In this document: piece after piece, positions 1 through 8,334 of the stretch
Layout of the letters: each line of letters starts with the position of its first letter
Numbering within the stretch: position 1 is the first letter of the stretch
NCBI RefSeq assembly: GCF_014874065.1
Contig: NZ_JADBEE010000001.1
Location: forward strand, 992,001-1,056,000
Source of the DNA: Nesterenkonia halotolerans
GTDB lineage: Bacteria > Actinomycetota > Actinomycetes > Actinomycetales > Micrococcaceae
Length of the DNA: 64,000 nucleotides
Reading direction: 5' to 3'
Translations under genes and position numbers: made by a program
The notes under the pieces: generated by a model
The model's input: the letters and a program-made list of their open reading frames with translations, nothing else
Database searches by the model: none
What the model was told of the DNA's origin: nothing

Positions 1-664
1 CTGGATCACCGGCGCCAACGAGGCCGATCAGCACGTGTTCGGCCTGGTGGCCGGGCGCGACTTCGGCTGGGACGGGATCATCGAGGCCGTGGTCGTCCAA
101 GAGGGCGATCCGGCCCCCGACGGCTCGGGCCCGCTGCGCACCCGTCGCGGCATCGAGATGGGACACATCTTCCACCTCGGCACCCGCTACGCCGAGGCGC
201 TGGGCCTGCAAGTCCTCGACGTCAACGGCAAGCTCGCCACCGTCACCATGGGCTCCTACGGCTTCGGCGTCACCCGCGCGCTGGCCGCCATCGCCGAGGC
301 CACGCATGACGAGAAAGGCCTGATCTGGCCCGCCGCCATCGCTCCGGCCGACGTGCACCTGGTCGCCACCGGCAAGGGTGACGAGGTCTACGCCGCCGCC
401 GAGTCGCTGATCACCCAGCTCGAAGACGCCGGCCTCAGCGTGATCTACGACGATCGTCCGAAGGTCTCCCCCGGCGTGAAGTTCGGCGACGCCGAGCTGC
501 TCGGAGTTCCGATGCTGGTCACCGTGGGCCGCGGTCTGAAGAACGGCACGATCGAGCTCAAGGATCGTCGCTCGGGCGAGTCTCATGAGGTCGCCGTGGA
601 TGAAGCCGCAGCGGCGGTGCTCGAACACGTCAAGGGTCTGCAAAACCTCAAGGGCGCGCGCTGA
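1..664 (+). CDS. proS: Prolyl-tRNA synthetase, C-terminal part
   Basis: This is the 3' end of a gene whose start lies before the window; the frame is open from base 2. It charges tRNA-Pro with proline in the cytoplasm. The visible part carries class II synthetase motif 3 ([16 protein letters not shown], about residues 83-98 of the visible part), preceded by [18 protein letters not shown], which is typical after the editing insertion of bacterial-type ProRS. It is followed by the anticodon-binding domain ([12 protein letters not shown] through [11 protein letters not shown]). About 220 of an expected roughly 590 residues are present. The stop lies directly before the TSUP permease frame. Identification is firm from the motifs; nothing can be said about the missing N-terminus. 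Confidence 0.95.
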   Translation, partial: WITGANEADQHVFGLVAGRDFGWDGIIEAVVVQEGDPAPDGSGPLRTRRGIEMGHIFHLGTRYAEALGLQVLDVNGKLATVTMGSYGFGVTRALAAIAEATHDEKGLIWPAAIAPADVHLVATGKGDEVYAAAESLITQLEDAGLSVIYDDRPKVSPGVKFGDAELLGVPMLVTVGRGLKNGTIELKDRRSGESHEVAVDEAAAAVLEHVKGLQNLKGAR

Positions 665-723
665 ACGAGGCCCTCGAGGCTGCCACTGATCTGCTGGTCG
701 GGGGCAGCCTCGAGATCACCTGG

Positions 724-1488
724 GTGACCCTGCTGCTGCTCATCGCCGCAGGCTTCGCGGCCGGGTGGGTGGACGCCGTCGTCGGCGGGGGCGGTCTGCT
801 ACAGCTGCCGGCGATGCTGATGATCCCGGGGATCACCCCGGTGCAGGCGCTGGCCACGAACAAGCTCGGCTCGATCTTCGGCACCACCACCTCAGCGATC
901 ACCTACGCCCGGCGGGTGAAGCCGGCGATGGGCACGGCCCTTCCGATGGCTGTCGCCGCGCTGCTGGCAAGCTATTGCGGCGCCGTCGTCGCCGCCTCGC
1001 TGCCGGAGCGGATCATCCTGCCACTGATCCTGCTGGCGCTGATCGGCGTCGGCGTGTTCACCGCTGTCCGACCGCAGGTGGGCCAGCTGGAGAAGCTGCG
1101 ACACGTGGGCATGGGGCATCTGGCGCGCGCCGTCATGATCGGCATGATTCTGGGCTTCTACGACGGCGTGCTGGGTCCCGGCACCGGAACGTTCCTGGTC
1201 ATCGCCCTGGTCACCGTGCTGGGCTATAACTTCCTGAACTCCTCCGCGCAGGCCAAGGTGGTCAACGTGGCCACCAACCTGGGAGCGCTGCTCTACTTCG
1301 CGCCCGCCGGGCACGTGCTGCTGGGCCTGGGCCTGGTGCTCGGCGCCGCGAACATGGCCGGCGGCTACCTCGGAGCGCGGATGGCGATCGCCAAGGGCTC
1401 GAAGTTCATCCGGGTGGTGTTCCTGATCGTGGTCTTCGCCCTGGTGATCAAGCTGGGCTACGACGTCGCCGTCGACCTCTTCGGCTGA
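724..1488 (+). CDS. TSUP (TauE/SafE) family membrane permease
   Basis: Polytopic membrane protein of 254 residues with about seven or eight hydrophobic segments and the family's repeated glycine-rich half-motifs (AGWVDAVVGGGGLLQLP near the start, GFYDGVLGPGTGTF near residue 140). TSUP proteins move sulfite, organosulfonates or other small anions across the membrane; the substrate here cannot be read from sequence. The start is uncertain. GTG at 724 has only a weak GAG upstream, and the frame is open back to 604 with no ATG, GTG or TTG. A CTG at 661, overlapping the proS stop and about 7 bases after AAGG, would add a plausible N-terminus ([16 protein letters not shown]). It ends facing the lipoprotein gene, with an inverted repeat between them. 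Confidence 0.85.
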   Translation: MTLLLLIAAGFAAGWVDAVVGGGGLLQLPAMLMIPGITPVQALATNKLGSIFGTTTSAITYARRVKPAMGTALPMAVAALLASYCGAVVAASLPERIILPLILLALIGVGVFTAVRPQVGQLEKLRHVGMGHLARAVMIGMILGFYDGVLGPGTGTFLVIALVTVLGYNFLNSSAQAKVVNVATNLGALLYFAPAGHVLLGLGLVLGAANMAGGYLGARMAIAKGSKFIRVVFLIVVFALVIKLGYDVAVDLFG

Positions 1489-1515
1489 GCCCGCACCACC
1501 GCGACCCCGGCCCCC

Positions 1516-1590
1516 GCGTTTTACCCCCTCCTCCGAGGTCTACCGGCAAGACCGTCGCCGGGGTAAAGCACGCAAGGGGAGGTAAAACGC
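1516..1590. terminator. Inverted repeat between convergent genes, likely bidirectional terminator
   Basis: Left arm GCGTTTTACCCCCTCC (1516-1531) and right arm GGGGAGGTAAAACGC (1576-1590) are near-perfect inverted copies. A further partial copy of the TTTACCCC core lies inverted at about 1559-1567 (GGGGTAAAG). It sits between the ends of the TSUP gene (+) and the lipoprotein gene (-), the expected place for a two-way terminator. Its core differs from the GGCGGATTCTCCGA repeat family found elsewhere in the window. No long T-run is present, so the terminator role is inferred from position and symmetry. Confidence 0.5.
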
Positions 1591-1599
1591 CGAAAGGGG

Positions 1600-2652
1600 C
1601 TAGTCGAGGCTGGTCAGCAGGTCCGCCGCCTCTTCCTCCAGCTCGACGACGGCGACCTCCGCCTCCTCCTCGGACAGTGAGTCCTGCAGCGGGACCATCA
1701 CGGTGACGATGTGCGAGCCGGTGCGCAGCGTGACCGCCGCACTGTGCTCGTTCTCCCCCGCAGAGCTGATCCGCCGGGTGATCCCGTAGGCGGCGTCGGC
1801 GTCTGAGGAGAGGTCCACTCGATCGATCGAGGTCGAGGTCTCGACGGCGTCATCGGCGCTGCGCTGCGCGGTGTAGGAGTCACACTCATCCAAGCCATCC
1901 TGCTCGGCGGTGAAGTGGGAGTCCGCCGCGCGCCAGTCGGGGAAGGTGTAGATGACGGCCTGACGCTCGGCGGGAAGCTCCACGGTCACCGGTTCCGGCT
2001 CCTCTTCCGAGTCCTCCCCGTCCTGCTCGGAATCCTCGGAGTTCCCGTCTTCGCGCGAATCGCTGGAACTCTCTGCGCCGTCAGAGTCCCCGCCGTCGGC
2101 GCCGTCCTCGGAGTCCTCCTCGGTGCTGGCCAGCTGGACAGCTGCACCCAGGCCAGAACCCGAAGCCTCGGGCTCCTCCGCTTCTGCCCCGTCTCCGCCG
2201 GACTCCGCAGCTCCGCCAGACTCCTCGTCTGCGCCAGACTCGACAGCTCCGGACCCATCGGCGAAGGCCACCAGGGCCCCGGCGGGCACCGGAACGGCCG
2301 ATCGCACCACGTACTGCTTGCACTCCGGGGGATCCACCACCAGCTTCTGGAGCTCGGTCTCGATGTCCCGCAGACCGGACCAGTAATCATCGGTGTCGGT
2401 CAGCGTGGCCTCTGGGTACCTGGCTTCGAGCTGGGCGCGCATATCCTCATGCGAGAGCTGATTGCCCGTGGGCTCCGGCGCCTGCGCCTGGGAGTCCCCC
2501 GCGCTGGTGCCGGCGTCGCCCGCCGGTTCTGTGGAGTCCTCCACCGTCGCCGTCTCACACCCAGTCAGCAGCACCATGGCGAGCAGTCCGAGTGTGATGC
2601 CGGCGTGGGCGCGCCGCGGAGGCACGGCAGAGGAAGCGGGGAAGAAAGTCAT
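1600..2652 (-). CDS. Acidic cell-surface lipoprotein, function unknown
   Basis: A 350-residue protein with a lipoprotein signal peptide: basic start, hydrophobic stretch and lipobox LLTGC, with lipidation Cys32. It should be anchored on the outer face of the membrane. Residues of about 130-220 form a low-complexity Glu/Asp/Ser/Gly region. The flanking parts (WSGLRDIETELQKLVV and CKQYVV; later ECDSYTAQ and a TGSHIVTVMV strand) look like a folded sensor-type extracellular domain with a Cys pair, loosely like PknH-type C-terminal domains; this is a weak resemblance. The start codon abuts the stop of the upstream acetyltransferase with no gap, so it is probably the last gene of the dxr–M50–ispG–GNAT unit. 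No catalytic motif was seen. Confidence 0.75.
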   Translation of the reverse strand: MTFFPASSAVPPRRAHAGITLGLLAMVLLTGCETATVEDSTEPAGDAGTSAGDSQAQAPEPTGNQLSHEDMRAQLEARYPEATLTDTDDYWSGLRDIETELQKLVVDPPECKQYVVRSAVPVPAGALVAFADGSGAVESGADEESGGAAESGGDGAEAEEPEASGSGLGAAVQLASTEEDSEDGADGGDSDGAESSSDSREDGNSEDSEQDGEDSEEEPEPVTVELPAERQAVIYTFPDWRAADSHFTAEQDGLDECDSYTAQRSADDAVETSTSIDRVDLSSDADAAYGITRRISSAGENEHSAAVTLRTGSHIVTVMVPLQDSLSEEEAEVAVVELEEEAADLLTSLD

Positions 2653-3567
2653 CTAGAACAGTATGGTCGCGAAGGTCCCCACCTGAGTGAATCCGACGCG
2701 CTGGTAGGTCCGAATCGCCGCGGTGTTGTAGCTGTTCACGTAGAGGCTCACCGTGGGCGCCAGCCTGAGTCCATGCTCGACCACGGCGGCCATTCCCGGC
2801 GCGGCGAGGCCCTGTCCGCGGAAGCTCGGCCGCACCCAGACGCCCTGAATCTGCACGACGTCGGGGCTGACGGCGCCGAACTCGGCCTTGAAGGCGATCT
2901 CTCCGGTCTGCGGGTCCTCGGCGATGATCGAATGCCCGGCGTCGATGAGTCCTCGGACCCGCTCGCGGTATTGGCTTGCTCCCTGGGCATAGGGAGAGAA
3001 GCCCAGCTCCTCGGTGAACATCGCCGCACTGGCCTTTTCCACCCGGGAGAAATCCTCGGGCACGGACAGCCGCGCGGTCGGCAGCGGCGGGATCGGGGAA
3101 GGCTCGGTCATCGACATCAGCGGCTGCTCGGGCCGGACGTCACGGGCGTCGGTCCAGCCGGTGGCGTCATAGAGCTCGACGGCGGCCTCGGCCTCCCCAT
3201 AGATGGAGGCCACGCGGCGGCGCAGCGCACCCACCGCCACACCGAAGAGTTCAGCCTGTTCCGGCGTGGCGGCCACCGGGATGATGTTGCTGCCCGCCCA
3301 GCAGGCCGCCTCGAGTCCGTTCTCGCCGTCGATGCCCATGACCACGGCGCTGTTGCGGCCTCGCCCGGGTCCGGCGCTCTGCCGGGCACGCACGGTGGTG
3401 GTCACCGAGACATGCGCGACCGGATCGGTGGCGAGCAGCCGGTGCAGGGCAGGGGTGTCCCCGTGGGTGAGCACGCGGACTTGGCCGCGGGTCGCGCGGT
3501 GCACTCGAGCTGCGGCGGCGTCAGCTGACGGAGACCACAGGGGCACTCGTTGCCTGAGCATCTCCAT
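2653..3567 (-). CDS. DUF4081-type GNAT N-acetyltransferase
   Basis: A two-part protein of up to 304 residues. The N-terminal half matches the actinobacterial DUF4081 region ([23 protein letters not shown], then [10 protein letters not shown]). The C-terminal half is a GNAT fold with the acetyl-CoA loop [19 protein letters not shown] and the terminal [18 protein letters not shown]. It presumably moves an acetyl group to an amine, with substrate unknown. It overlaps the end of ispG by 47 bases if the start at 3567 is right; a later start (3561 or GTG near 3504) is possible because no clear ribosome binding site decides it. Location directly after ispG is a common actinobacterial order. Confidence 0.85.
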   Translation of the reverse strand: MEMLRQRVPLWSPSADAAAARVHRATRGQVRVLTHGDTPALHRLLATDPVAHVSVTTTVRARQSAGPGRGRNSAVVMGIDGENGLEAACWAGSNIIPVAATPEQAELFGVAVGALRRRVASIYGEAEAAVELYDATGWTDARDVRPEQPLMSMTEPSPIPPLPTARLSVPEDFSRVEKASAAMFTEELGFSPYAQGASQYRERVRGLIDAGHSIIAEDPQTGEIAFKAEFGAVSPDVVQIQGVWVRPSFRGQGLAAPGMAAVVEHGLRLAPTVSLYVNSYNTAAIRTYQRVGFTQVGTFATILF

Positions 3568-4690
3568 CGGATTCGCGTTCCATCTCCTCAGCCAGCCGGT
3601 TGGCCTCTTCGATCAGCGTCTCGACGATCTGGTCCTCGGGCACGGTCTTGATGACCTCGCCCTTGACGAAGATCTGGCCCTTGCCGTTGCCGGAGGCCAC
3701 ACCGAGGTCGGCGTCGCGCGCCTCACCCGGACCGTTGACCACACAGCCCATGACTGCCACGCGCAGCGGAACCGTCATGCCCTCGAGGCCGGCGGTGACA
3801 TCGTCGGCGAGGGTGTAGACATCCACCTGGGCACGGCCGCAGGAGGGGCAGGAGACGATCTCCAGCTTGCGTGGACGCAGGTTCAGCGACTCCAGCAGCT
3901 GGTTGCCGACCTTGACCTCTTCGGCCGGCGGCGCGGACAGCGAGACCCGGATGGTGTCTCCGATGCCCTGGGCCAGCAGCGTGCCGAAGGCCACCGAGGA
4001 CTTGATCGTGCCCTGGAAGGCGGGGCCGGCCTCGGTCACACCCAGGTGCAGCGGCCAGTCCCCGCGCTCGGCGAGCATCTGGTAGGCCTGGACCATGATC
4101 ACCGGGTCGTTGTGCTTGACCGAGATCTTGAAGTCGTGGAAGCCGTGCTCCTCGAACAGCGAGGCCTCCCAGACGGCGGACTCGACCAGCGCCTCGGGGG
4201 TCGCCTTGCCGTATTTGTCCATGATCCGCTTGTCCAGCGAACCGGCGTTGACGCCGATGCGCAGCGAGACTCCGGCGTCGCCGGCGGCCTTGGCGATCTC
4301 GCCGACCTTGTCGTCGAACTGCCGGATGTTGCCCGGGTTCACACGGACCGCGCCGCAGCCGGCGTCGATCGCCGCGAAGACATACTTGGGCTGGAAGTGG
4401 ATATCGGCGATCACCGGGATCTGCGACTTTGCGGCGATGATCTTCAGCGCCTCAGCGTCCTTGTCCGTGGGGCAGGCAACACGCACGATGTCGCAGCCCG
4501 AAGCGGTGAGCTCGGCGATCTGCTGCAGGGTGCCGTTGATGTCGTGGGTCTTGGTGGTCGTCATCGACTGCACCGAGACGCGGTGGTCACTGCCCACACC
4601 CACTGACCCGACCTGGAAGTTGCGCGTCTTCCGGCGCGGGGCCAGCACTGGCGGCGGCGCGGAGGGCATTCCGAGATTGATGGCGGGCAC
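3521..4690 (-). CDS. ispG: 4-hydroxy-3-methylbut-2-en-1-yl diphosphate synthase
   Basis: A 389-residue iron-sulfur enzyme of the MEP isoprenoid pathway; it converts ME-cPP to HMBPP. The TIM-barrel N-terminal domain starts with [18 protein letters not shown] and includes DIHFQPKYV and RVNPGNI. The C-terminal [4Fe-4S] domain shows the expected cysteines in [13 protein letters not shown] and [11 protein letters not shown]. Length and order match the bacterial enzyme without the plant/chlamydial insertion. The pathway's second enzyme, dxr, lies two genes upstream on the same strand with the M50 protease between, a standard actinobacterial arrangement. A 109-base gap separates it from the protease gene, so it may have its own promoter. 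Confidence 0.97.
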   Translation of the reverse strand: MPAINLGMPSAPPPVLAPRRKTRNFQVGSVGVGSDHRVSVQSMTTTKTHDINGTLQQIAELTASGCDIVRVACPTDKDAEALKIIAAKSQIPVIADIHFQPKYVFAAIDAGCGAVRVNPGNIRQFDDKVGEIAKAAGDAGVSLRIGVNAGSLDKRIMDKYGKATPEALVESAVWEASLFEEHGFHDFKISVKHNDPVIMVQAYQMLAERGDWPLHLGVTEAGPAFQGTIKSSVAFGTLLAQGIGDTIRVSLSAPPAEEVKVGNQLLESLNLRPRKLEIVSCPSCGRAQVDVYTLADDVTAGLEGMTVPLRVAVMGCVVNGPGEARDADLGVASGNGKGQIFVKGEVIKTVPEDQIVETLIEEANRLAEEMERESDGDAQATSAPVVSVS

Positions 4691-4799
4691 AGACTCTCCT
4701 GAGGGATCAGTTGCTCCAAGGTCCTCGCGGACGCTGGATTCTCACGGACGGCGTCGGGGTGATCCGACCCTTCCATGGTACCGCCCGTGACCTGCGCGG

Positions 4800-6338
4800 C
4801 TAATCGAAGAGTCTGATCGGATTCACAATGTCGGCGTAGATCAGCAGCACGCCCATGGCCAGCATCATCACGGCCACGACGTAGGTCAGCGGCAGCAGCT
4901 TGGAGATGTCGAAGGGCCCTGGATCCGGTCGCCCGAGCAGCTTGGCAAGCCGCCGGCGCAGGCTCTCATAGAGGGCGCCGGCCACGTGGCCGCCGTCCAG
5001 CGGAAGCAGCGGGATCAGGTTGAAGACCATGAGCGCCACGTTCACCCCGGCCACCAGGGACAGCAGCGAGGCGAAGCGGGACTCCAGCGGGATCTCCTCC
5101 TGGGCGGAGAGCTCTCCGGCGATCCTGCCCACACCCACCACGGAGAGTGGCCCGTCGGGGTCGCGCTCGGCGGAGGTGAACGTGGACACGGCCACGTCAT
5201 AGAGGCGCACCGGGAGGTTGGCGACGACGCCGGCCACCGCCTTCGACTGCTCCCACACCACCGGCCCGGCCTCCCAGACCGGCTGCTGGACCATCTCCTG
5301 GTCGGCACCCATGCCGATGAAGCCCACCGGTTCGGTGATGAGTGCGCCATCGTCGTCGCGCTGGGCTCGTCCCAGGCCATCGCTGATCGGACGCTCGGTG
5401 AGGATCGGGGTCAGCGTGGTGCTGCGCTCCTCGCCCGCCCGCACGTAGGTGACGCTGCTGGACTCACCCGCGGCCTCACGGATCAGTCCGGTGAGCTCGT
5501 CCCACTCCTCCACTGGCTGACCGTCGAAGGCGAGGATCTCATCGCCTGGCCGCAGGCCTGCCTCATAGGCGGGGCCGGCAGGATCGTCGGGTCCGCATTC
5601 GCTCTGCGCCGCCTCGGCGGCGTCGGCCTCGTCTGCGGAGACCACGCACTCGAAGACCTCGTTCACCGTGGTGTTCGGCTGCGCGGTGCCGTGCAGGGAG
5701 ACGATCCCTGCGGTCAGCGCCAGCGCGATGAGCGCATTCATCGCCGGGCCGCCGAGCATGATGATGATTCGTTTCCAGGTGGGCAGCTTGTAGAACATGC
5801 GCTGCTCATCCCCGGGCTGCAGGTCCTCCGCGGCGACCTCACGGGCGTCGGCGGACATCTGCTGGAAGAGTCCGGTGGACTGGGACCGCACCGTCTTGGT
5901 CGTGGTGGTCTCACCGGCGTTCTCCCGGGTGTTCTGGCCCGGGTTCTCCGCGGCGGCAGGGGCGCCGTACTGCGCGCCGACCTCGCTGAGATAGGGGTCC
6001 CGCGGCCCTGAGTCCGCAGCACCAGCGGTCGCCGCAGCACCCTCCGTTGCCTCGGAGTCCTGAGAGCCTGCCGGGTGGTTCACCGTCCCGGTCTCATCGG
6101 GCGGCGGATACATGCCGATCATCGCCACATAGCCGCCCAGTGGGATGGCCTTGACCCCATACTGGGTCTCCCCGCGCCTCCGCGAGAACAGGGTGGGGCC
6201 GAATCCGATCATGTACTGGGTCACCCGGACGCCGAAGAGCTTCGCCGGGAGCAGGTGACCGACCTCGTGCAGGGCGATGGAGAGCGCGATGCCCAGTGCG
6301 ACCAGCAGGACGCCGAGGATCATCAGCAGCGCGATCAT
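4800..6338 (-). CDS. Site-2 (M50) intramembrane metalloprotease, RseP/Rip1-like
   Basis: Membrane zinc protease of 512 residues that would cut transmembrane anti-sigma factors or similar substrates within the membrane. The zinc motif HEVGH is at residues 24-28 in the first membrane segment. The third ligand region NLIPLLPLDGGH is near residue 445. A PDZ domain lies between them (AGLRPGDEILAFDGQPVEEW, about residues 258-277). It is longer than E. coli RseP because of an acidic, low-complexity insert of about 80 residues after MIGMYPPPDE (about residues 80-165), probably cytoplasmic or surface exposed. The start overlaps the dxr stop as ATGA, so the two are translationally coupled. Confidence 0.93.
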   Translation of the reverse strand: MIALLMILGVLLVALGIALSIALHEVGHLLPAKLFGVRVTQYMIGFGPTLFSRRRGETQYGVKAIPLGGYVAMIGMYPPPDETGTVNHPAGSQDSEATEGAAATAGAADSGPRDPYLSEVGAQYGAPAAAENPGQNTRENAGETTTTKTVRSQSTGLFQQMSADAREVAAEDLQPGDEQRMFYKLPTWKRIIIMLGGPAMNALIALALTAGIVSLHGTAQPNTTVNEVFECVVSADEADAAEAAQSECGPDDPAGPAYEAGLRPGDEILAFDGQPVEEWDELTGLIREAAGESSSVTYVRAGEERSTTLTPILTERPISDGLGRAQRDDDGALITEPVGFIGMGADQEMVQQPVWEAGPVVWEQSKAVAGVVANLPVRLYDVAVSTFTSAERDPDGPLSVVGVGRIAGELSAQEEIPLESRFASLLSLVAGVNVALMVFNLIPLLPLDGGHVAGALYESLRRRLAKLLGRPDPGPFDISKLLPLTYVVAVMMLAMGVLLIYADIVNPIRLFD

Positions 6339-7579
6339 GCGGGAGCCTGCACAGTCGCGGCGCTGATCAGGGCGTCGGCCTCACGGCGGGCCCAGGTCTC
6401 CGCCTCGAGGACCTCCGCGAGTGAGAGCGTCCCGGCGGACGGGGTGTAGCGCTCCAGCGTCGCCTCCACGGTGGAGACGATGGCGGGGAAGCTGAGCCGA
6501 CCGTCGTGGAACGCCTCGACCGCCTGCTCATTGGCGGCGTTGTAGACCGCCATGTGAGTGTCCGAGGCGGCGCAGGCCTGCTTGGCCAGGGCGACGGCGG
6601 GGAACGCGCGCTCATCCAGCGGCTCGAAGTCCCACTGCATGGCCTGGGTCCAATCGATCGGGGCGTCCACCTCGGTGAGGCGTTCCGGCCAGGAGAGGCC
6701 GAGCGCGATCGGGATCAGCATCCGCGGCTGGCCCGCCTGGGCGATGGTGGAGCCGTCGCAGAACTGGACCATCGAGTGGATCCACTGCTGTGGGTGGACC
6801 ACGGTCTCAATCTCCTCCAGACCGATGTCGAAGAGCAGATGCGCCTCGATCACCTCCAGCGCCTTGTTGACCATGGTGGCCGAGTTGGTGGTGACCACGC
6901 GGCCCATCGCGTAGTTGGGGTGCTTGAGCGCCTGGGCTGGGGCGACGTCGGCGAGCGCCGCGGGGTCCCAGCCGCGGAAGGGTCCCCCGGAAGCGGTGAC
7001 GACCAGCCGTGAAACTTCGGAGGCGCCGCTCAGACCGGCGGCCCCGGAGGCTGGCAGCGAGCAGAGGCCTCGCTCGTGGCGCCCGGAGCTCAAGGCCTGG
7101 GCCAGTGCGGAATGTTCGGAGTCCACGGGGACGATCTGGCCTGGCCGCTGCACAGCCTCTGCGACCAGCGCGCCGCCGACCACCAGGGATTCCTTGTTGG
7201 CCAGTGCGAGGGTGGCACCGGAGTTCAGGGCCGCGAGGGTGGGCTGCAGGCCGATGGAACCGGTCATGCCGTTGAGGACGACGTCGGCCCCGGACTCCGC
7301 GGCGATCTGCACCGCCGCGGAGTCTCCGGTGAGGATCTCGACTGTCTGCCCTGCGGCGCGCAGGGCGGCGTCGAGCTCCCCGGCGGCTGCGGCGTCGGCG
7401 ATCCCCACGAGGCGAGCGCGGGTCTCGCGGACCTGTTCGGCCAGCAGACCTGCATTCGTGCCGGCCGCGAGCGCGACGACCTCGAACCGCTCGGGATGCG
7501 CGGCGATGACCTCCAAGGCCTGGGTTCCGATGGAACCGGTGGAACCGAGGATCGCCACGCGGCGCTTGGGGGAAGCCAT
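6335..7579 (-). CDS. dxr: 1-deoxy-D-xylulose 5-phosphate reductoisomerase
   Basis: NADPH-dependent enzyme that makes MEP from DXP, the committed step of the MEP pathway. The NADPH loop GSTGSIG is at residues 12-18, followed by ANKESLVVGG and the metal/substrate motif VDSEHSALAQ. The 414-residue length is near the family norm; a small extra segment (SSGRHERGLCSLPASGAAG) follows the metal site. The start was placed at the ATG giving MASPKRRVAILG; a GTG 18 bases earlier is an alternative. Its last codons overlap the M50 protease start. Identification rests on several diagnostic motifs. Confidence 0.96.
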   Translation of the reverse strand: MASPKRRVAILGSTGSIGTQALEVIAAHPERFEVVALAAGTNAGLLAEQVRETRARLVGIADAAAAGELDAALRAAGQTVEILTGDSAAVQIAAESGADVVLNGMTGSIGLQPTLAALNSGATLALANKESLVVGGALVAEAVQRPGQIVPVDSEHSALAQALSSGRHERGLCSLPASGAAGLSGASEVSRLVVTASGGPFRGWDPAALADVAPAQALKHPNYAMGRVVTTNSATMVNKALEVIEAHLLFDIGLEEIETVVHPQQWIHSMVQFCDGSTIAQAGQPRMLIPIALGLSWPERLTEVDAPIDWTQAMQWDFEPLDERAFPAVALAKQACAASDTHMAVYNAANEQAVEAFHDGRLSFPAIVSTVEATLERYTPSAGTLSLAEVLEAETWARREADALISAATVQAPA

Positions 7580-7712
7580 TCCACCATTATGGCGCACCAG
7601 ATCCCCCGCGCCTCATGGCGCACCAGCTCGCCCGCGCTGTGAGCGCACAGTAGTCTGGAGGCACACCAGATGCAGACCCACGCGGCCACAAGCCGATGAA
7701 GGAGCCTCACCG

Positions 7713-8180
7713 ATGATCACACTGCGCAAAGTGGAGACCGAGGATCTGGAACAGTTCTTCATCTTCCAGCAGGACGCCGACGCCGCCCATATGGCAGCCT
7801 TCGCCTCCACCAATCCCAAGGACCGCAGCGTGTTCGACCATCACTGGGGTGAGCTGCTGAACTCCGATGACACCATCGTGCGCACGATCGACCGTGATGG
7901 TCAGCCGGTGGGCTCCATCGCAGCCTTCGAGGATGAGTCCAGCCGAGAGATCACCTTCTGGATCGAGAAGCGCTTCTGGGGCCAGGGAATCACCACCGAG
8001 GCCGTGGAGAAGTTCCTCACCGAGTTCCCCGAGCGCCCCGTCACCGCACGGGTCGTGGTGGACAACCTCGGCACGCTGAAGATCCTCGAGTCGCTCGGCT
8101 TCTCCGAGGTCGGCGAGGAGTCGAGCTTCTCCAACGTGCGCGCCAAGGTGGTGCAGGAAAAGATCCTGCAGCTGAACTGA
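7713..8180 (+). CDS. GNAT acetyltransferase (RimJ/RimL-like)
   Basis: A single-domain acetyltransferase of 155 residues. The motif WIEKRFWGQGITTEAVEKFL (about residues 83-102) is the acetyl-CoA binding turn, and VVVDNLGTLKILESLGF is the usual C-terminal helix/strand of the RimJ/RimL group that modifies protein N-termini or small molecules. The start at 7713 is supported by AAGGAG eight bases upstream (7699-7704). It stands alone, divergent from dxr. The inverted repeat after it (8225-8250) could end its transcript but also sits just before the next promoter. Substrate unknown. Confidence 0.85.
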   Translation: MITLRKVETEDLEQFFIFQQDADAAHMAAFASTNPKDRSVFDHHWGELLNSDDTIVRTIDRDGQPVGSIAAFEDESSREITFWIEKRFWGQGITTEAVEKFLTEFPERPVTARVVVDNLGTLKILESLGFSEVGEESSFSNVRAKVVQEKILQLN

Positions 8181-8224
8181 GCCGTCTCGGAGACCTCCTC
8201 AGGCAGAAAACTCCTGCTCAGAAA

Positions 8225-8250
8225 CGTCACACAGGTCTCAAAGTGTGACG
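8225..8250. promoter_or_regulatory. Perfect 8-bp-arm inverted repeat upstream of the LAL regulator
   Basis: CGTCACAC (8225-8232) and GTGTGACG (8243-8250) are exact inverted copies 10 bases apart. The repeat ends 7 bases before the -35 hexamer of the promoter that appears to drive the LAL regulator, the usual place for an activator site. A regulator binding there, perhaps the LuxR protein itself, is inference. As a hairpin it lacks a T-run, so a terminator role for the preceding gene is less likely. Confidence 0.45.
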
Positions 8251-8257
8251 CACGACA

Positions 8258-8285
8258 TTGTCTACCGTGGTCCGGCGTCTACTAT
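8258..8285 (+). promoter_or_regulatory. Candidate sigma-70-type promoter of the LAL regulator
   Basis: TTGTCT (8258-8263) and TACTAT (8280-8285) are separated by 16 bases, matching four of six and four or five of six consensus positions. A transcript starting near 8292 would have a leader of about 40 bases before the GTG at 8335. This also argues against the upstream in-frame start at 8245. Confidence 0.5.
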
Positions 8286-8334
8286 GGATCATCGTGGCGC
8301 CGGGGGTGCCGTGATCGGAATGGGGGACGACCAC

